Shown: one piece after another, positions 55,053 through 62,831 of the stretch
How the letters are laid out: each line of letters begins with the position of its first letter
Position numbering within the stretch: the first letter of the stretch is position 1
Assembly: GCF_021290965.1 (NCBI RefSeq)
Contig: NZ_JAJOYT010000013.1
Location: 56,453 to 120,452 of the forward strand
Length of the DNA: 64,000 nucleotides
Origin: Rheinheimera faecalis
GTDB taxonomy: Bacteria; Pseudomonadota; Gammaproteobacteria; Enterobacterales; Alteromonadaceae
Reading direction: 5' to 3'
Program-made: the position numbers and the translations under genes
Notes under the pieces: generated by a model
Seen by the model: the letters and a program-made list of their open reading frames with translations, nothing else
What the model was told of the DNA's origin: nothing
The model's database searches: none

Positions 55053-55622
55053 TTATTCAACAGCTTTAGATACACCCACCATAGCAGGACGTACTAAACG
55101 ACCGTTCAGCTCGTAGCCTTTTTGCATGACAAAAGTCACAGTGTTTGGTGCTACATCAGCACTTGGCTGAATAGACATCGCCTGATGGAATTCAGGGTTA
55201 AACGGCTGACCTTGTGGGTCAATTTGCTGCACACCGTTTTTCGCCAGTGTATCCAGCAAACCTTTCAGGGTTAAATCCACGCCTTCACCCAGAGCTTTCT
55301 GGCTGTCGTCTTCGCGATTTAAGAAAGTTAAAGCACGCTCAAGGTTATCTACAACCGGTAATAAATCACCAGCGAAACGCTCCAGCGCAAATTTATGGGC
55401 TTTTTCAACATCCATAGCTGAACGACGACGGCTGTTGTCTGCTTCAGCTTTAATTCTAAGCATTAAATCATGCTGCTCTGCCAACTGGGCTTTTGCCTGC
55501 TGTAATTCTGCATCCAGCTTTGCAATAAGTTCCTGCTCCGGCGTCAGTTCTACCACTTCTTGCTCTGCCGCTGCTTCCGCAGCCTGTTGTTGTTCAGTTT
55601 GCACTTTATCTTGCTCGCTCAT
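55053..55622 (-). CDS. grpE: GrpE nucleotide exchange factor
   Basis: Co-chaperone releasing ADP from DnaK, 189 aa. An acidic Gln-rich N-terminus leads into the long dimer helix (about 30-90), then the beta domain with NPEFHQAMS and the final GYxLNGRLVRPAMVGVSK. hrcA lies 29 bases upstream on the same strand, so both should share the heat-shock promoter at 56738. In E. coli grpE is monocistronic at this locus. Confidence 0.96.
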   Translation of the reverse strand: MSEQDKVQTEQQQAAEAAAEQEVVELTPEQELIAKLDAELQQAKAQLAEQHDLMLRIKAEADNSRRRSAMDVEKAHKFALERFAGDLLPVVDNLERALTFLNREDDSQKALGEGVDLTLKGLLDTLAKNGVQQIDPQGQPFNPEFHQAMSIQPSADVAPNTVTFVMQKGYELNGRLVRPAMVGVSKAVE

Positions 55623-55651
55623 TAGTTACTACTCCACCATAGGTTGGCTTA

Positions 55652-56677
55652 TTATGGGGATTGATTAAGATGATTCAAGTTAAAAAACATTTGTTGTGCT
55701 ACAGCTTCAACTAAAGGCACAAAACGACCATAGTTCATCCGTCGTGGTCCAAGCAAGGCGATAAAGCCATGTGGCTCCGAGCGGTAGCGTGCACAAATCA
55801 AACTCACCTTGGCTAAAGGTTCAATACCAGATTCACGCCCCAGTATTAATTTTGGTTGTTCATCCTGAGTGATGGGCGTCAATAACTTCACCAGACAAGA
55901 TGGATTATCTAAAAGTTCGATCACTTGCTGTAATTGTGGGTCGCGATGATAATCAGTGGCTTGCATCAGTTGGTGCTGACCATAAATCAGCGGCTGATGC
56001 TGCTGCATCTCGTCCAGACTCAGTTGCGCCATCGCGGTTTTCACTAAAGACTGCACAGTACCGCATTCTTCCTTTGCTATTAATGCTAAACGTGAAATAC
56101 CATCCAGCCAATCCTGACCACATAAAGCAGCGTTGAGTAAACACAAAACCCGGCTTAAGGTTGGATTATCAATTAAATCGTCGTGAAACAGCACCCGGTG
56201 CAAAATGTCGCCGTCTTCGTCTATCACTACCAGTAAGAGTCGCTGCGTGGCTAAACGCACTAAATCTACCTGCCGTATCACCCTGCCCTGACTTTTAGGC
56301 GCACTGACAATACTGACCATACCTGTTAAGTTGGCTAACAACTGGCCGGCTTGCTGACATAATAAAGAAACTGGTAATTGCGGTGGCAAATTCACCTGAA
56401 TAGCATCCAGCCATCGACCTGTTAAAGGCTCCAGCTGCAGCATTTTATCGATAAATAAACGGATACCCGAAGTAGTAGGCACACGACCTGCTGAGGTATG
56501 AGGAGAGCGGATAAAGCCCTGCTGCTCCAGCAACATCATGGTATTGCGCACTGTGGCTGAACTGACACCAAGCTCTGACTGCTCACACAGCAGCTTAGAC
56601 GACACCGGCATGCCGTCCGTCAGGTACTGCTCGACTATGAGTTTTAATATCAGTTCTGGTCTGCTTAACTGAACCAC
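55652..56677 (-). CDS. hrcA: HrcA heat-inducible transcription repressor
   Basis: Winged-helix repressor of heat-shock genes that binds CIRCE elements (TTAGCACTC-N9-GAGTGCTAA). Length 341 aa, normal. Marks: VSSATVRNTMMLLEQQGFI, HTSAGRVPTTSGIRLFID and the C-terminal GFIALLGPRRMNYGRFVPLV. HrcA is scattered rather than universal in gammaproteobacteria, where sigma32 usually dominates. Here the gene itself sits behind a sigma32-like promoter. No CIRCE element was seen in front of hrcA or grpE, so its targets (groESL, dnaK) must be elsewhere. Confidence 0.93.
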   Translation of the reverse strand: MVQLSRPELILKLIVEQYLTDGMPVSSKLLCEQSELGVSSATVRNTMMLLEQQGFIRSPHTSAGRVPTTSGIRLFIDKMLQLEPLTGRWLDAIQVNLPPQLPVSLLCQQAGQLLANLTGMVSIVSAPKSQGRVIRQVDLVRLATQRLLLVVIDEDGDILHRVLFHDDLIDNPTLSRVLCLLNAALCGQDWLDGISRLALIAKEECGTVQSLVKTAMAQLSLDEMQQHQPLIYGQHQLMQATDYHRDPQLQQVIELLDNPSCLVKLLTPITQDEQPKLILGRESGIEPLAKVSLICARYRSEPHGFIALLGPRRMNYGRFVPLVEAVAQQMFFNLNHLNQSP

Positions 56678-56737
56678 TACAGCTGTTACTCCGGTTAATA
56701 AGACGGTGCAGAATACTGCTCATTTATACTGCTAGAT

Positions 56738-56766
56738 ATTGTGGGGTCATTATTTAAAAATTCAAG
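56738..56766 (-). promoter_or_regulatory. Sigma32-type heat-shock promoter of hrcA-grpE
   Basis: On the minus strand CTTGAAT, a 13-base spacer and CCCCACAAT fit the RpoH consensus (CTTGAAA, 13-15, CCCCATNT) at most positions. It lies about 60-90 bases before hrcA. Confidence 0.75.
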
Positions 56767-56855
56767 CCTTGTCCTTAGTCCGCTGTCTGTACACAAAGCC
56801 TGTTCGCTGCCAGAAACTATGGGTATACTCAAACGGCATTTTGAAAGGAACACTC

Positions 56856-57749
56856 ATGAGTCAAAACCCAGGCAGCGCATTTCAAACCATTGGCCTCATT
56901 GGCAAACCTAATCATCCGGGCGCCAATACCACTCTTATCAGCCTGTATCAGTTTTTAACTGCACGGAAGTTAAAGGTCTATGTGGAAGAAAAAGTGGCCG
57001 AATCTTTAGCCTTGCCCGATGTGCAGGTGATGGATTTAGTCGAACTGGGTAAAAACTGCGATCTGGCGATAGTGGTAGGTGGTGACGGCAATATGCTGGG
57101 TGCTGCGCGCGTATTAGCGCGTTTTGGTGTCGCGGTGCTGGGAGTAAACCGCGGTAACTTAGGTTTTTTAACCGACTTATCACCGGAAGATTTTGAAACA
57201 CCTTTAGCCGCTGTGTTAGCCGGTAATTTTGTCACTGAAAAACGCAATCTGCTGGAGGTGGAAGTCTATCGCAATGACTGCGTCAAAAGCAGCAACAGCG
57301 CTGTGAATGAAGCCGTGCTACACGCTGACAAAGTAGCGCATATGATTGAGTTTGAAGCTCATATCAATGGCGAATTTGTGTTTAGCCAGCGCTCCGACGG
57401 TTTAATTGTCAGCACTCCAACAGGTTCTACCGCCTATTCCTTATCAGGTGGTGGCCCTATTCTGACACCTGAGCTGGACGCTATGAGTTTAGTGCCCATG
57501 TTCCCCCATACCTTAAGCAGCCGCCCTTTAGTGGTATCCGGTACCAGCGAAATAGTCTTAAAAGTATCGCCAAGTAATGACGCACATTTACAGGTTAGCT
57601 GCGACAGTCATGTGATTTTGGCCGTCATGCCGGGCGATGAAATCCGTATTCGTAAACACCCCAAGCCACTGAAACTGGTGCACCCGCCTGGTTACAGCTA
57701 CTTTAACGTGCTGCGCAACAAGCTCGGTTGGGGCAGTAAACTCTACTAA
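56856..57749 (+). CDS. nadK: NAD kinase
   Basis: Makes NADP from NAD and ATP (or polyphosphate). 297 aa from the ATG at 56856, which has AAAGGA 8-9 bases upstream. The longer open frame to 56739 runs through the hrcA promoter and is not used. Motifs: [13 protein letters not shown] (the GGDG signature), [10 protein letters not shown], and [24 protein letters not shown] (here [19 protein letters not shown]). Divergent from hrcA, upstream of recN, as at the E. coli locus. Confidence 0.97.
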   Translation: MSQNPGSAFQTIGLIGKPNHPGANTTLISLYQFLTARKLKVYVEEKVAESLALPDVQVMDLVELGKNCDLAIVVGGDGNMLGAARVLARFGVAVLGVNRGNLGFLTDLSPEDFETPLAAVLAGNFVTEKRNLLEVEVYRNDCVKSSNSAVNEAVLHADKVAHMIEFEAHINGEFVFSQRSDGLIVSTPTGSTAYSLSGGGPILTPELDAMSLVPMFPHTLSSRPLVVSGTSEIVLKVSPSNDAHLQVSCDSHVILAVMPGDEIRIRKHPKPLKLVHPPGYSYFNVLRNKLGWGSKLY

Positions 57750-57785
57750 AAAATCTCTTCACCACTCCCTTGCTAAAAGCTGAAT

Positions 57786-57805
57786 TACTGTATAAATTAA
57801 CAGTT
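57786..57805 (+). promoter_or_regulatory. LexA (SOS) box of recN
   Basis: TACTGTATAAATTAACAGTT contains CTGT-N8-ACAG, the LexA consensus with an AT-rich centre, 24-43 bases before the recN start. recN is a classic strongly LexA-controlled gene. Confidence 0.9.
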
Positions 57806-57828
57806 ATTCAGTATAAGGGAGTTGGACC

Positions 57829-59496
57829 ATGCTCAACCATCTGCATATCAGCAACTTTGCCATAGTACGCGCGCTGGAACTCGACTGGCGTGGCGGCATG
57901 ACCACCATTACAGGCGAAACAGGCGCAGGTAAATCTATAGCTTTAGATGCCTTGTCTTTATGTTTAGGCGACCGTGCCGATGGTTTAGTGGTACGCCCCG
58001 GTTGTGATAAAGCCGATATAGTGGCTACTTTTGATATCAGTCAGTTGGGCGCAGCTCAGCACTGGCTGGCCGAACAAGATCTCGCCATGGGCAACGAATG
58101 TATAGTGCGCCGTGTGGTGGGTAGCGAAGGCCGCTCCCGTGGTTATATCAATGGTGTACAAGTACCGGCTCAACAACTGAAAGCTTTGGGCCATCATCTG
58201 CTGAGTATTCATGGTCAGCATGCGCATCAACTGTTATTAAAATCAGATCACCAGCGCCAGTTACTGGACGCTTATGCCAATACCCAATCCGCTTTAGCCG
58301 ATTGCCGCCAGTACTGGAAAGCCTGGCAGCAACTGAAGCTGGAATATGGCGAACTACAAAGCAGTCAGCAGCAACGTGAAGCACAACGTCAGTTGCTGGA
58401 GTATCAGGTCGCTGAGCTGGATCAGTTTGCCCCAGGAGCAGATGAATTTGCTGAACTGGAAACTGAACATCAGCGTTTAAGCAATAGCCACAGCCTGATC
58501 CAGGCCAGCCAGCAAGCCTTGCAACTGGCTTATGACGATGAAGATGCCAACAGCTATCGTTTATTAAGTCATGCCTGTCAGCAACTGGACGACTATATAG
58601 AAGTAGACCCGGCTTTAGCTCCTATTCATCAGATGCTGAGCGAAGCTTTAGTACAAATTGAAGAAGCAGGCCGCGAACTACGCCGTTACAGTGAAAAAGT
58701 AGATATAGATCCGGAGCGTTTAGCAGAAATTGATCAGCGCCTTGGGCAGTGGCTCAGTTTAAGCCGTAAACATCAAATTCCAAACGATCAGCTGGCGCTG
58801 TTCCATCAGCAATTATCCCAGCAGTTATCAGAACTGGCTGGTGATGATGATCGCATAGTTGAACTTCAGCTTGAAATTCAGCAGGCTCAGCAACTCTATT
58901 GTCAGGCCGCAGAAATAGTCTCTGAATTGCGTAAATCAGCGGCATTGGAGTTGTCCGATAAAATTGCCCGCAGCATGGCCGAATTGAGTATGGCCAATGG
59001 TAAATTTTATATTGCGGTTGAAAGTGCTGGCATAGATAAAGCCAACGCATCCGGCTGGGATCAGGTCGATTTTCTGGTCAGCACCAACCCGGGCCAACCT
59101 TTACAGGCACTGCACAAAGTAGCATCAGGTGGTGAATTATCCCGTATCAGTCTGGCGATTCAGGTGATACTGGCAGGTAAAGTCACTACTCCTACCTTGA
59201 TTTTTGATGAAGTGGACGTAGGTATTAGCGGCCCTGTTGCTGCTGGCGTAGGCCGCTTGTTACGCCAGTTGGGAGAATCCACTCAGGTGATTTGTGTCAC
59301 TCACTTACCTCAAGTCGCAAGTCAGGGCCATCACCAGTTGTTTGTCGAGAAATACACAGACGGTATTGCAACAGAAACCCGTATTCGCGAACTGGCAGAC
59401 GAAGAACGGGTGCAGGAAATAGCACGCTTACTGGCAGGAGAAAATGTCAGCGCTAATGCGATTGCCAACGCCCGCGAGCTGTTATGTGCGCCTTAA
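57829..59496 (+). CDS. recN: DNA repair protein RecN
   Basis: SMC-like ATPase acting at double-strand breaks, 555 aa. Walker A GETGAGKS (about 29-36) follows LHISNFAIV. The middle is a long coiled coil. The C-terminal half carries the signature VASGGELSRISLAIQV, Walker B TLIFDEVDVGISG and the H-loop VICVTHLPQVASQG. GGGAG lies 8-9 bases before the ATG. A LexA box sits in the promoter. Confidence 0.96.
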   Translation: MLNHLHISNFAIVRALELDWRGGMTTITGETGAGKSIALDALSLCLGDRADGLVVRPGCDKADIVATFDISQLGAAQHWLAEQDLAMGNECIVRRVVGSEGRSRGYINGVQVPAQQLKALGHHLLSIHGQHAHQLLLKSDHQRQLLDAYANTQSALADCRQYWKAWQQLKLEYGELQSSQQQREAQRQLLEYQVAELDQFAPGADEFAELETEHQRLSNSHSLIQASQQALQLAYDDEDANSYRLLSHACQQLDDYIEVDPALAPIHQMLSEALVQIEEAGRELRRYSEKVDIDPERLAEIDQRLGQWLSLSRKHQIPNDQLALFHQQLSQQLSELAGDDDRIVELQLEIQQAQQLYCQAAEIVSELRKSAALELSDKIARSMAELSMANGKFYIAVESAGIDKANASGWDQVDFLVSTNPGQPLQALHKVASGGELSRISLAIQVILAGKVTTPTLIFDEVDVGISGPVAAGVGRLLRQLGESTQVICVTHLPQVASQGHHQLFVEKYTDGIATETRIRELADEERVQEIARLLAGENVSANAIANARELLCAP

Positions 59497-59623
59497 AGCT
59501 GATTTGTAGCAATTATTTTTAACAGGCACGAACTTAGCCAACACACTTAGGTCTGATTAAGGCTTTAATTTCAGCCCATGCTTGCGGTATGATGCCGACA
59601 GACTTATTCAGATGAAGAGACAG

Positions 59624-59974
59624 ATGAAAGCAGTAGTGAAAACGGCCCTTGTGTTGGCCACAGCATTGACTCTGGGTGCTTGCAGTAGTTGGATTTACCG
59701 GATTGATATACCACAAGGTAACTTTCTGGAGCAAAAAGACATCGACAAACTGCGTGTTCAAATGACCAAAGAACAGGTTCGCTTTGTGTTAGGCAACCCT
59801 GTTGCTGAAAACGCCTTTGACGACGACATCTGGCATTATTTTTATGCGTTAAAAGGTGGTCGTGGCGACAACTTTGAAAAGCAAATGATCGTCAATTTTA
59901 AAGACGACAAACTGGTTGATATTACTGGTGACTTCACCAAACCAGCTAACTTCAATACCCCGCTGGATAAATAA
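59624..59974 (+). CDS. bamE: BamE outer-membrane assembly lipoprotein
   Basis: Small lipoprotein of the beta-barrel assembly machine, 116 aa. Lipobox LGAC (Cys22) in ALTLGACSSWIYRIDIPQGN. The SmpA/OmlA fold segments QGN, QLRVxMTKEQVRFVLGNP-like and WHYFY are present. In-frame ATGs lie at 59612 and 59624; GAAGAG 4-7 bases before 59624 favours the latter. It is convergent with ratB across a REP-like hairpin. Confidence 0.92.
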   Translation: MKAVVKTALVLATALTLGACSSWIYRIDIPQGNFLEQKDIDKLRVQMTKEQVRFVLGNPVAENAFDDDIWHYFYALKGGRGDNFEKQMIVNFKDDKLVDITGDFTKPANFNTPLDK

Positions 59975-59982
59975 CTTTTGCC

Positions 59983-60008
59983 GGGGTCAGAGTTTCAGCT
60001 CTGACCCT
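59983..60008. repeat. GGGTCAGAG...CTCTGACCC hairpin (REP-like)
   Basis: Perfect 9-bp arms GGGTCAGAG/CTCTGACCC with loop TTTCAG, just after bamE and between convergent genes. The sequence is shared with the hairpin at 26361. It may act as a terminator by default but lacks a T-run. Confidence 0.6.
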
Positions 60009-60045
60009 CTCCTCGTTAATTCAGTCTAATAGTTCTGCTTATTCA

Positions 60046-60411
60046 TCAGCTGTCAGAGTGTGAGTCAGACTCAGTATTCTGTCCCTGTTGCGGCCTGCCA
60101 CCTGTTGTTTTATTTGCTCTGCCTTCGTCTTTGGCCTTTTCAGCACGGCGACGACGCATATCTTTAGGATCAGCAATTAAAGGCCGGTAAATTTCAATTC
60201 GATCACCCGCTTTTGGCACTTCATTCAGTTTGCAGGTCCGGCTCCAGATCCCCACTTTATTCTGACTTAAATCAATTTCAGGAAAAGAAGAAAGCATACC
60301 GGACAGCTGAATAATCTGCTCCACAGTAGCAGCAGCATCGACAGTTAAACTCAACAAACTTTGTTTTGCCGGTGTGGCATAAGCCAGCTCCACAGCTTTA
60401 GTTTCAGCCAT
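60046..60411 (-). CDS. rnfH: RnfH/RatB ubiquitin-fold protein
   Basis: Small beta-grasp protein of the RnfH (UPF0125, RatB, YfjF) family, 121 aa. VELAYATPAKQSLLSLTVDA and the late VGIWSRTCKLNEVPKAGDRIEIYRPL-like stretch are characteristic, followed by DPKDMRRRRA. The tail is hydrophilic (QQGQNTESDSHSDS). The start is the ATG at 60411 with GGAG upstream; it overlaps the ratA stop by 8 bases. The function is not known; it always travels with ratA. Confidence 0.9.
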   Translation of the reverse strand: MAETKAVELAYATPAKQSLLSLTVDAAATVEQIIQLSGMLSSFPEIDLSQNKVGIWSRTCKLNEVPKAGDRIEIYRPLIADPKDMRRRRAEKAKDEGRANKTTGGRPQQGQNTESDSHSDS

Positions 60412-60847
60412 GTTGTTCTCCGTACACTTGTTTCGCCCTTTGGGTAAAAGCACCGACCATAGCCGCTGTTAACTCATTAAAAATTTTGCCAAAAGCAAAC
60501 TCGACTATTTTATTGGAAAACTCAAAATCCAATGCCAGCACCACTTTACAGGCTTCATCGCTGAGTGGAACAAAGGTCCAGCCACCGGATAAAGCTTTAA
60601 AAGGGCCGGACTCAAGTTGCATCTGAATTTGCGAGTTTGTCACCAGGGTATTGCGGGTGGTGAACTCCTGACTGATACCGGCTTTTTTCACCTGTAACTT
60701 AGCCAGCATCTGATCTTCAGACTGCTGTAAAATTTGTGCTTGGGCACAACCGGGTAAAAATTCCGGATAACGTGGTACATCGTTCACCAGCTCAAACATC
60801 TGGCGCGCGCTGTAAAAAACCAGTGCGCTGCGCTCAATTTGTGGCAT
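60404..60847 (-). CDS. ratA: RatA/COQ10-like START-domain protein
   Basis: SRPBCC/START-fold protein of 147 aa. Segments MPQIERSALVFYSARQMFEL, DVPRYPEFLPGC, SGPFKALSGGWTF and FEFSNKIVEFAFG match RatA/YfjG. In E. coli it was described as a toxin blocking 70S assembly, while homologues (COQ10) bind ubiquinone; the second role fits the wide conservation. The ATG at 60847 lies behind GGGGAGAG. Divergent from smpB. Confidence 0.92.
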   Translation of the reverse strand: MPQIERSALVFYSARQMFELVNDVPRYPEFLPGCAQAQILQQSEDQMLAKLQVKKAGISQEFTTRNTLVTNSQIQMQLESGPFKALSGGWTFVPLSDEACKVVLALDFEFSNKIVEFAFGKIFNELTAAMVGAFTQRAKQVYGEQHG

Positions 60848-60966
60848 ACTCTCTCCCCTTAATGCAGGCGGCGATTGTAACAGATCTGGCCGTAGCCTCA
60901 ATGTCCCAGGCGTAAGCCTTTTGCCATTAAATTCCTTGGCTTTTAAGAGTTAATTCGTTCGCAAAG

Positions 60967-61449
60967 ATGAGCAAAAAACAAAGCAGCAAAAATCAGGGCG
61001 GCACCATAGCCCAAAATAGAAAAGCACGACACGACTATTTCCTCGAAGAGCGTTTCGAAGCAGGTATGTGCCTGCAAGGCTGGGAAATAAAGAGTATTCG
61101 TGAAGGCAAAGTGAATTTGTCTGACTCGTACGTCATTTTAAAAGATGGCGAAGCTTTTTTAATTGGTGCACAAATTCAGGCGCTGCACAGCGCATCTTCT
61201 CACGTGGTCTGCGATCCAGAGCGCTCGCGCAAGCTGTTGCTGAACAAACGTGAACTGAACAAACTGGTCGGTAAAAAAGAGCAAGACGGTTACACCTTAA
61301 TAGCCACGTCCATGTACTGGAAAGCCTGTTGGGTGAAATTAGAGTTCCATCTGGCCAAAGGTAAAAAGCACTTTGATAAACGTGACGACATCAAAGACAG
61401 AGACTGGTCGCGTGAAAAAGAACGCATGATGAAGCACAGCAAAAGATAA
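60967..61449 (+). CDS. smpB: SsrA-binding protein SmpB
   Basis: Partner of tmRNA in rescue of stalled ribosomes, 160 aa. Marks: [36 protein letters not shown], the core [18 protein letters not shown] and the basic C-terminal tail ([17 protein letters not shown]) that reads into the empty mRNA channel. Its RNA partner ssrA lies 168 bases downstream, so both parts of trans-translation are side by side. Confidence 0.97.
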   Translation: MSKKQSSKNQGGTIAQNRKARHDYFLEERFEAGMCLQGWEIKSIREGKVNLSDSYVILKDGEAFLIGAQIQALHSASSHVVCDPERSRKLLLNKRELNKLVGKKEQDGYTLIATSMYWKACWVKLEFHLAKGKKHFDKRDDIKDRDWSREKERMMKHSKR

Positions 61450-61549
61450 TTGCAGCCGGGTTCTTACCCACTTCAGCTTGAGATTGTTCAATTCATCACC
61501 ATATAGAGTAATAACAGCCAAACGCAGCAAGAAAAGACCAGTTCTTACC

Positions 61550-61578
61550 TTGCCGCGTTGAACTGCAGAGCGTAGAAT
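61550..61578 (+). promoter_or_regulatory. Promoter of ssrA
   Basis: TTGCCG, a 17-base spacer and TAGAAT, followed by a GC-rich discriminator (GCGCTC), as at stable-RNA promoters. Transcription would start about 30 bases before the mature tmRNA end. Confidence 0.65.
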
Positions 61579-61617
61579 GCGCTCAACACAGAAGTGTTCA
61601 GAAGTACTAAAGAATTC

Positions 61618-61977
61618 GGGGCCGATACTGGATTCGACGGGATTCACGAACTCTTAGGTGCATGCCGAGGTGCGGTAGGCCTCGTAAAAAAGCCGCAAAC
61701 TAGTAGTCGCAAACGACGAAACATACGCACTCGCTGCCTAATAAGCAGTAGAGCGCTCTTCCCCTCACGCATGCCTATAAGCTGAGACTCTGGAAGATCA
61801 CCCCTAATAGGATCGCATGGCGGCTTTGTCTGGAGCCAAGATGCTAAAACCAATCAGACTCGCCCGACGATAGCCTGCCAGCTGGCGCTCATAGGGTTAA
61901 CTAAATAACTGGATAAGCATGTAGTACCGACGATCTAGGTTTTTCGGACGGGGGTTCAAATCCCCCCGGCTCCACCA
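61618..61977 (+). ncRNA. ssrA: Transfer-messenger RNA (tmRNA)
   Basis: One-piece tmRNA of about 360 bases. The 5' end GGGGCCGATACTGGATTCGA and 3' end GGTTCAAATCCCCCCGGCTC-CACCA form the tRNA-Ala-like domain. The tag reading frame at 61709-61744 encodes ANDETYALAA followed by TAATAA. The TAGTAGTCGCAAACGAC context matches the resume site of E. coli (tag ANDENYALAA). SmpB is encoded just upstream. The 3' end of tmRNA genes is a frequent integration site for mobile islands, which is relevant to the AT-rich region behind it. Confidence 0.98.
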
Positions 61978-62018
61978 ATAAAGCAAAAGGCCACCTAACG
62001 GTGGCCTTTTGCTTTATT
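61977..62018 (+). terminator. Terminator of ssrA
   Basis: A 19-bp perfect stem (61977-61995 with 62000-62018, loop TAAC) with GGCCACC at its core and A/T-rich base, giving CCTTTTGC on the 3' side, directly after the CCA end. Confidence 0.85.
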
Positions 62019-62185
62019 GTGGTTTCGCGGTGGACGCGAAGCACCTTTAGGGGTTCAGCCGGAGCTTGCGCAGCAAGCGGAGACAACGCCCAAAGGGCGG
62101 CCTCTCGTTGCCAAACGAGAGGTGAGCGGTAAAGCCGCGAATAAATCCCCCCCAACTACCTCGCCACCGCAAGGTGGCCTTTTGC
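62019..62185. other. Run of six short hairpins behind ssrA
   Basis: Six perfect or near-perfect stem-loops follow one another: 62021-62045 (TTCGCG/CGCGAA), 62064-62078 (GCTTGC/GCAAGC), 62087-62099 (CGCCC/GGGCG), 62101-62122 (CCTCTCGTT/AACGAGAGG), 62126-62138 (GCGGT/GCCGC) and 62163-62178 (GCCACC/GGTGGC with a GCAA loop, then CTTTTG). The stretch is GC-rich and contrasts sharply with the AT-rich DNA behind it. Open frames here look accidental. It may be a structured RNA, a processed tail of the tmRNA transcript or the edge of an integrated element. Confidence 0.6.
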
Positions 62186-62464
62186 CTTCAGTCGCGACCA
62201 AAAATTGAGTTGTCACCATACAAAACCAAGCATAACAAACGAGCGCAAAGAGCAAGACCCTACATCATTTTCCTTTTAACTATTTGTTACCTTCGGCTTT
62301 TATTGCTAACTAGCTATAGACCCACTATTGAAACTCTTGAGCATTTTAGTTATGTTTTAGGTACTTTACGGTTTTCTAGAAATTGCAGTCTGAAAGAGTT
62401 GTATTCCTTGAGTATCCTACAGATCTCATAAAAACTCGGGTAACGGATTAAATACAGGGATCTG
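62186..62464. other. AT-rich gene-free stretch before the hicA-like gene
   Basis: No gene seen. Base composition drops abruptly to AT-rich from about 62200, which fits foreign DNA. It contains the probable promoter of the toxin-antitoxin operon at 62328-62356. Confidence 0.5.
62328..62356 (+). promoter_or_regulatory. Candidate sigma70 promoter of the hicAB-secB-like operon
   Basis: TTGAAA, a 17-base spacer and TATGTT, about 110-135 bases before the first gene. No clear autoregulatory palindrome was recognised next to it. Confidence 0.5.
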
Positions 62465-62824
62465 ATGACACTACGGGCGGTGTCAGCTACAATGCAAATG
62501 AATAAAAAAAACGTTATTGACATTGGCGAGCTGATTGATGATTTAGCTCGTAAAAAAAACACCATAAGCTGCTGCGGAAGCCATGGTCTCCTGTCCCTTT
62601 TAGAGAGACTAGGTTTTAATCATAAATCGGGTAAAAGCGATGGCCATCGAGTTTTTACTCACCCAGTGTTGAGGAATAAAAGTAATGGAAAGTTTACAAC
62701 TTTTGGTATTGATTGCGGTCATGCGCCCAAAAGGCCAATGAAACCAGCCTATGTCTCAACAGTCATAAAGATACTTCGAGACTATCAAGACGAGCTTACT
62801 GAAATTGTCAACGATACACAGTGA
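62465..62824 (+). CDS. hicA: HicA-like mRNA-interferase toxin
   Basis: Likely type II toxin with the double-stranded-RNA-binding-like HicA fold. The core LLSLLERLGFNHKSGKSDGH, then RVFTHP, corresponds to the HicA pattern LLxxxGF...GSHxxFxHP, with the expected catalytic His in DGHRVF. The second part CGHAPKRPMKPAYVSTVIKI parallels the HicA ending (HHGNKELKPGTLRSILK-like). At 119 aa it is longer than usual HicA (about 60-90), owing to an N-terminal extension. ATG at 62465 has AGGGA 4 bases upstream; ATG at 62492 or 62498 is possible. An extended HicB-like gene follows 7 bases later. Confidence 0.72.
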   Translation: MTLRAVSATMQMNKKNVIDIGELIDDLARKKNTISCCGSHGLLSLLERLGFNHKSGKSDGHRVFTHPVLRNKSNGKFTTFGIDCGHAPKRPMKPAYVSTVIKILRDYQDELTEIVNDTQ

Positions 62825-62831
62825 ATTAAAA

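Noticed and set aside
55623..55651. CIRCE element in front of grpE
   Set aside because: Neither this gap nor the hrcA upstream region contains TTAGCACTC or GAGTGCTAA.
56739..56855. Longer NAD kinase starting at 56739
   Set aside because: The extra part overlies the hrcA heat-shock promoter and has no ribosome-binding site, while AAAGGA precedes the ATG at 56856.
61930..61977. Separate tRNA gene at the end of ssrA
   Set aside because: The T-arm and CCA end belong to the tRNA-like domain of tmRNA, whose 5' half is at 61618; there is no anticodon arm.
62141..62190. Second copy of the ssrA 3' end as attachment repeat
   Set aside because: AAATCCCCCC and GGTGGCCTTTTGC recur in the right order, but the intervening bases do not match. 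The shared parts are a C-run and terminator-like stem, so this is too weak for an att repeat.
62017..62431. Several short open frames on both strands behind ssrA
   Set aside because: They run through stem-loops and the AT-rich spacer, lack ribosome-binding sites and show no recognisable protein character.
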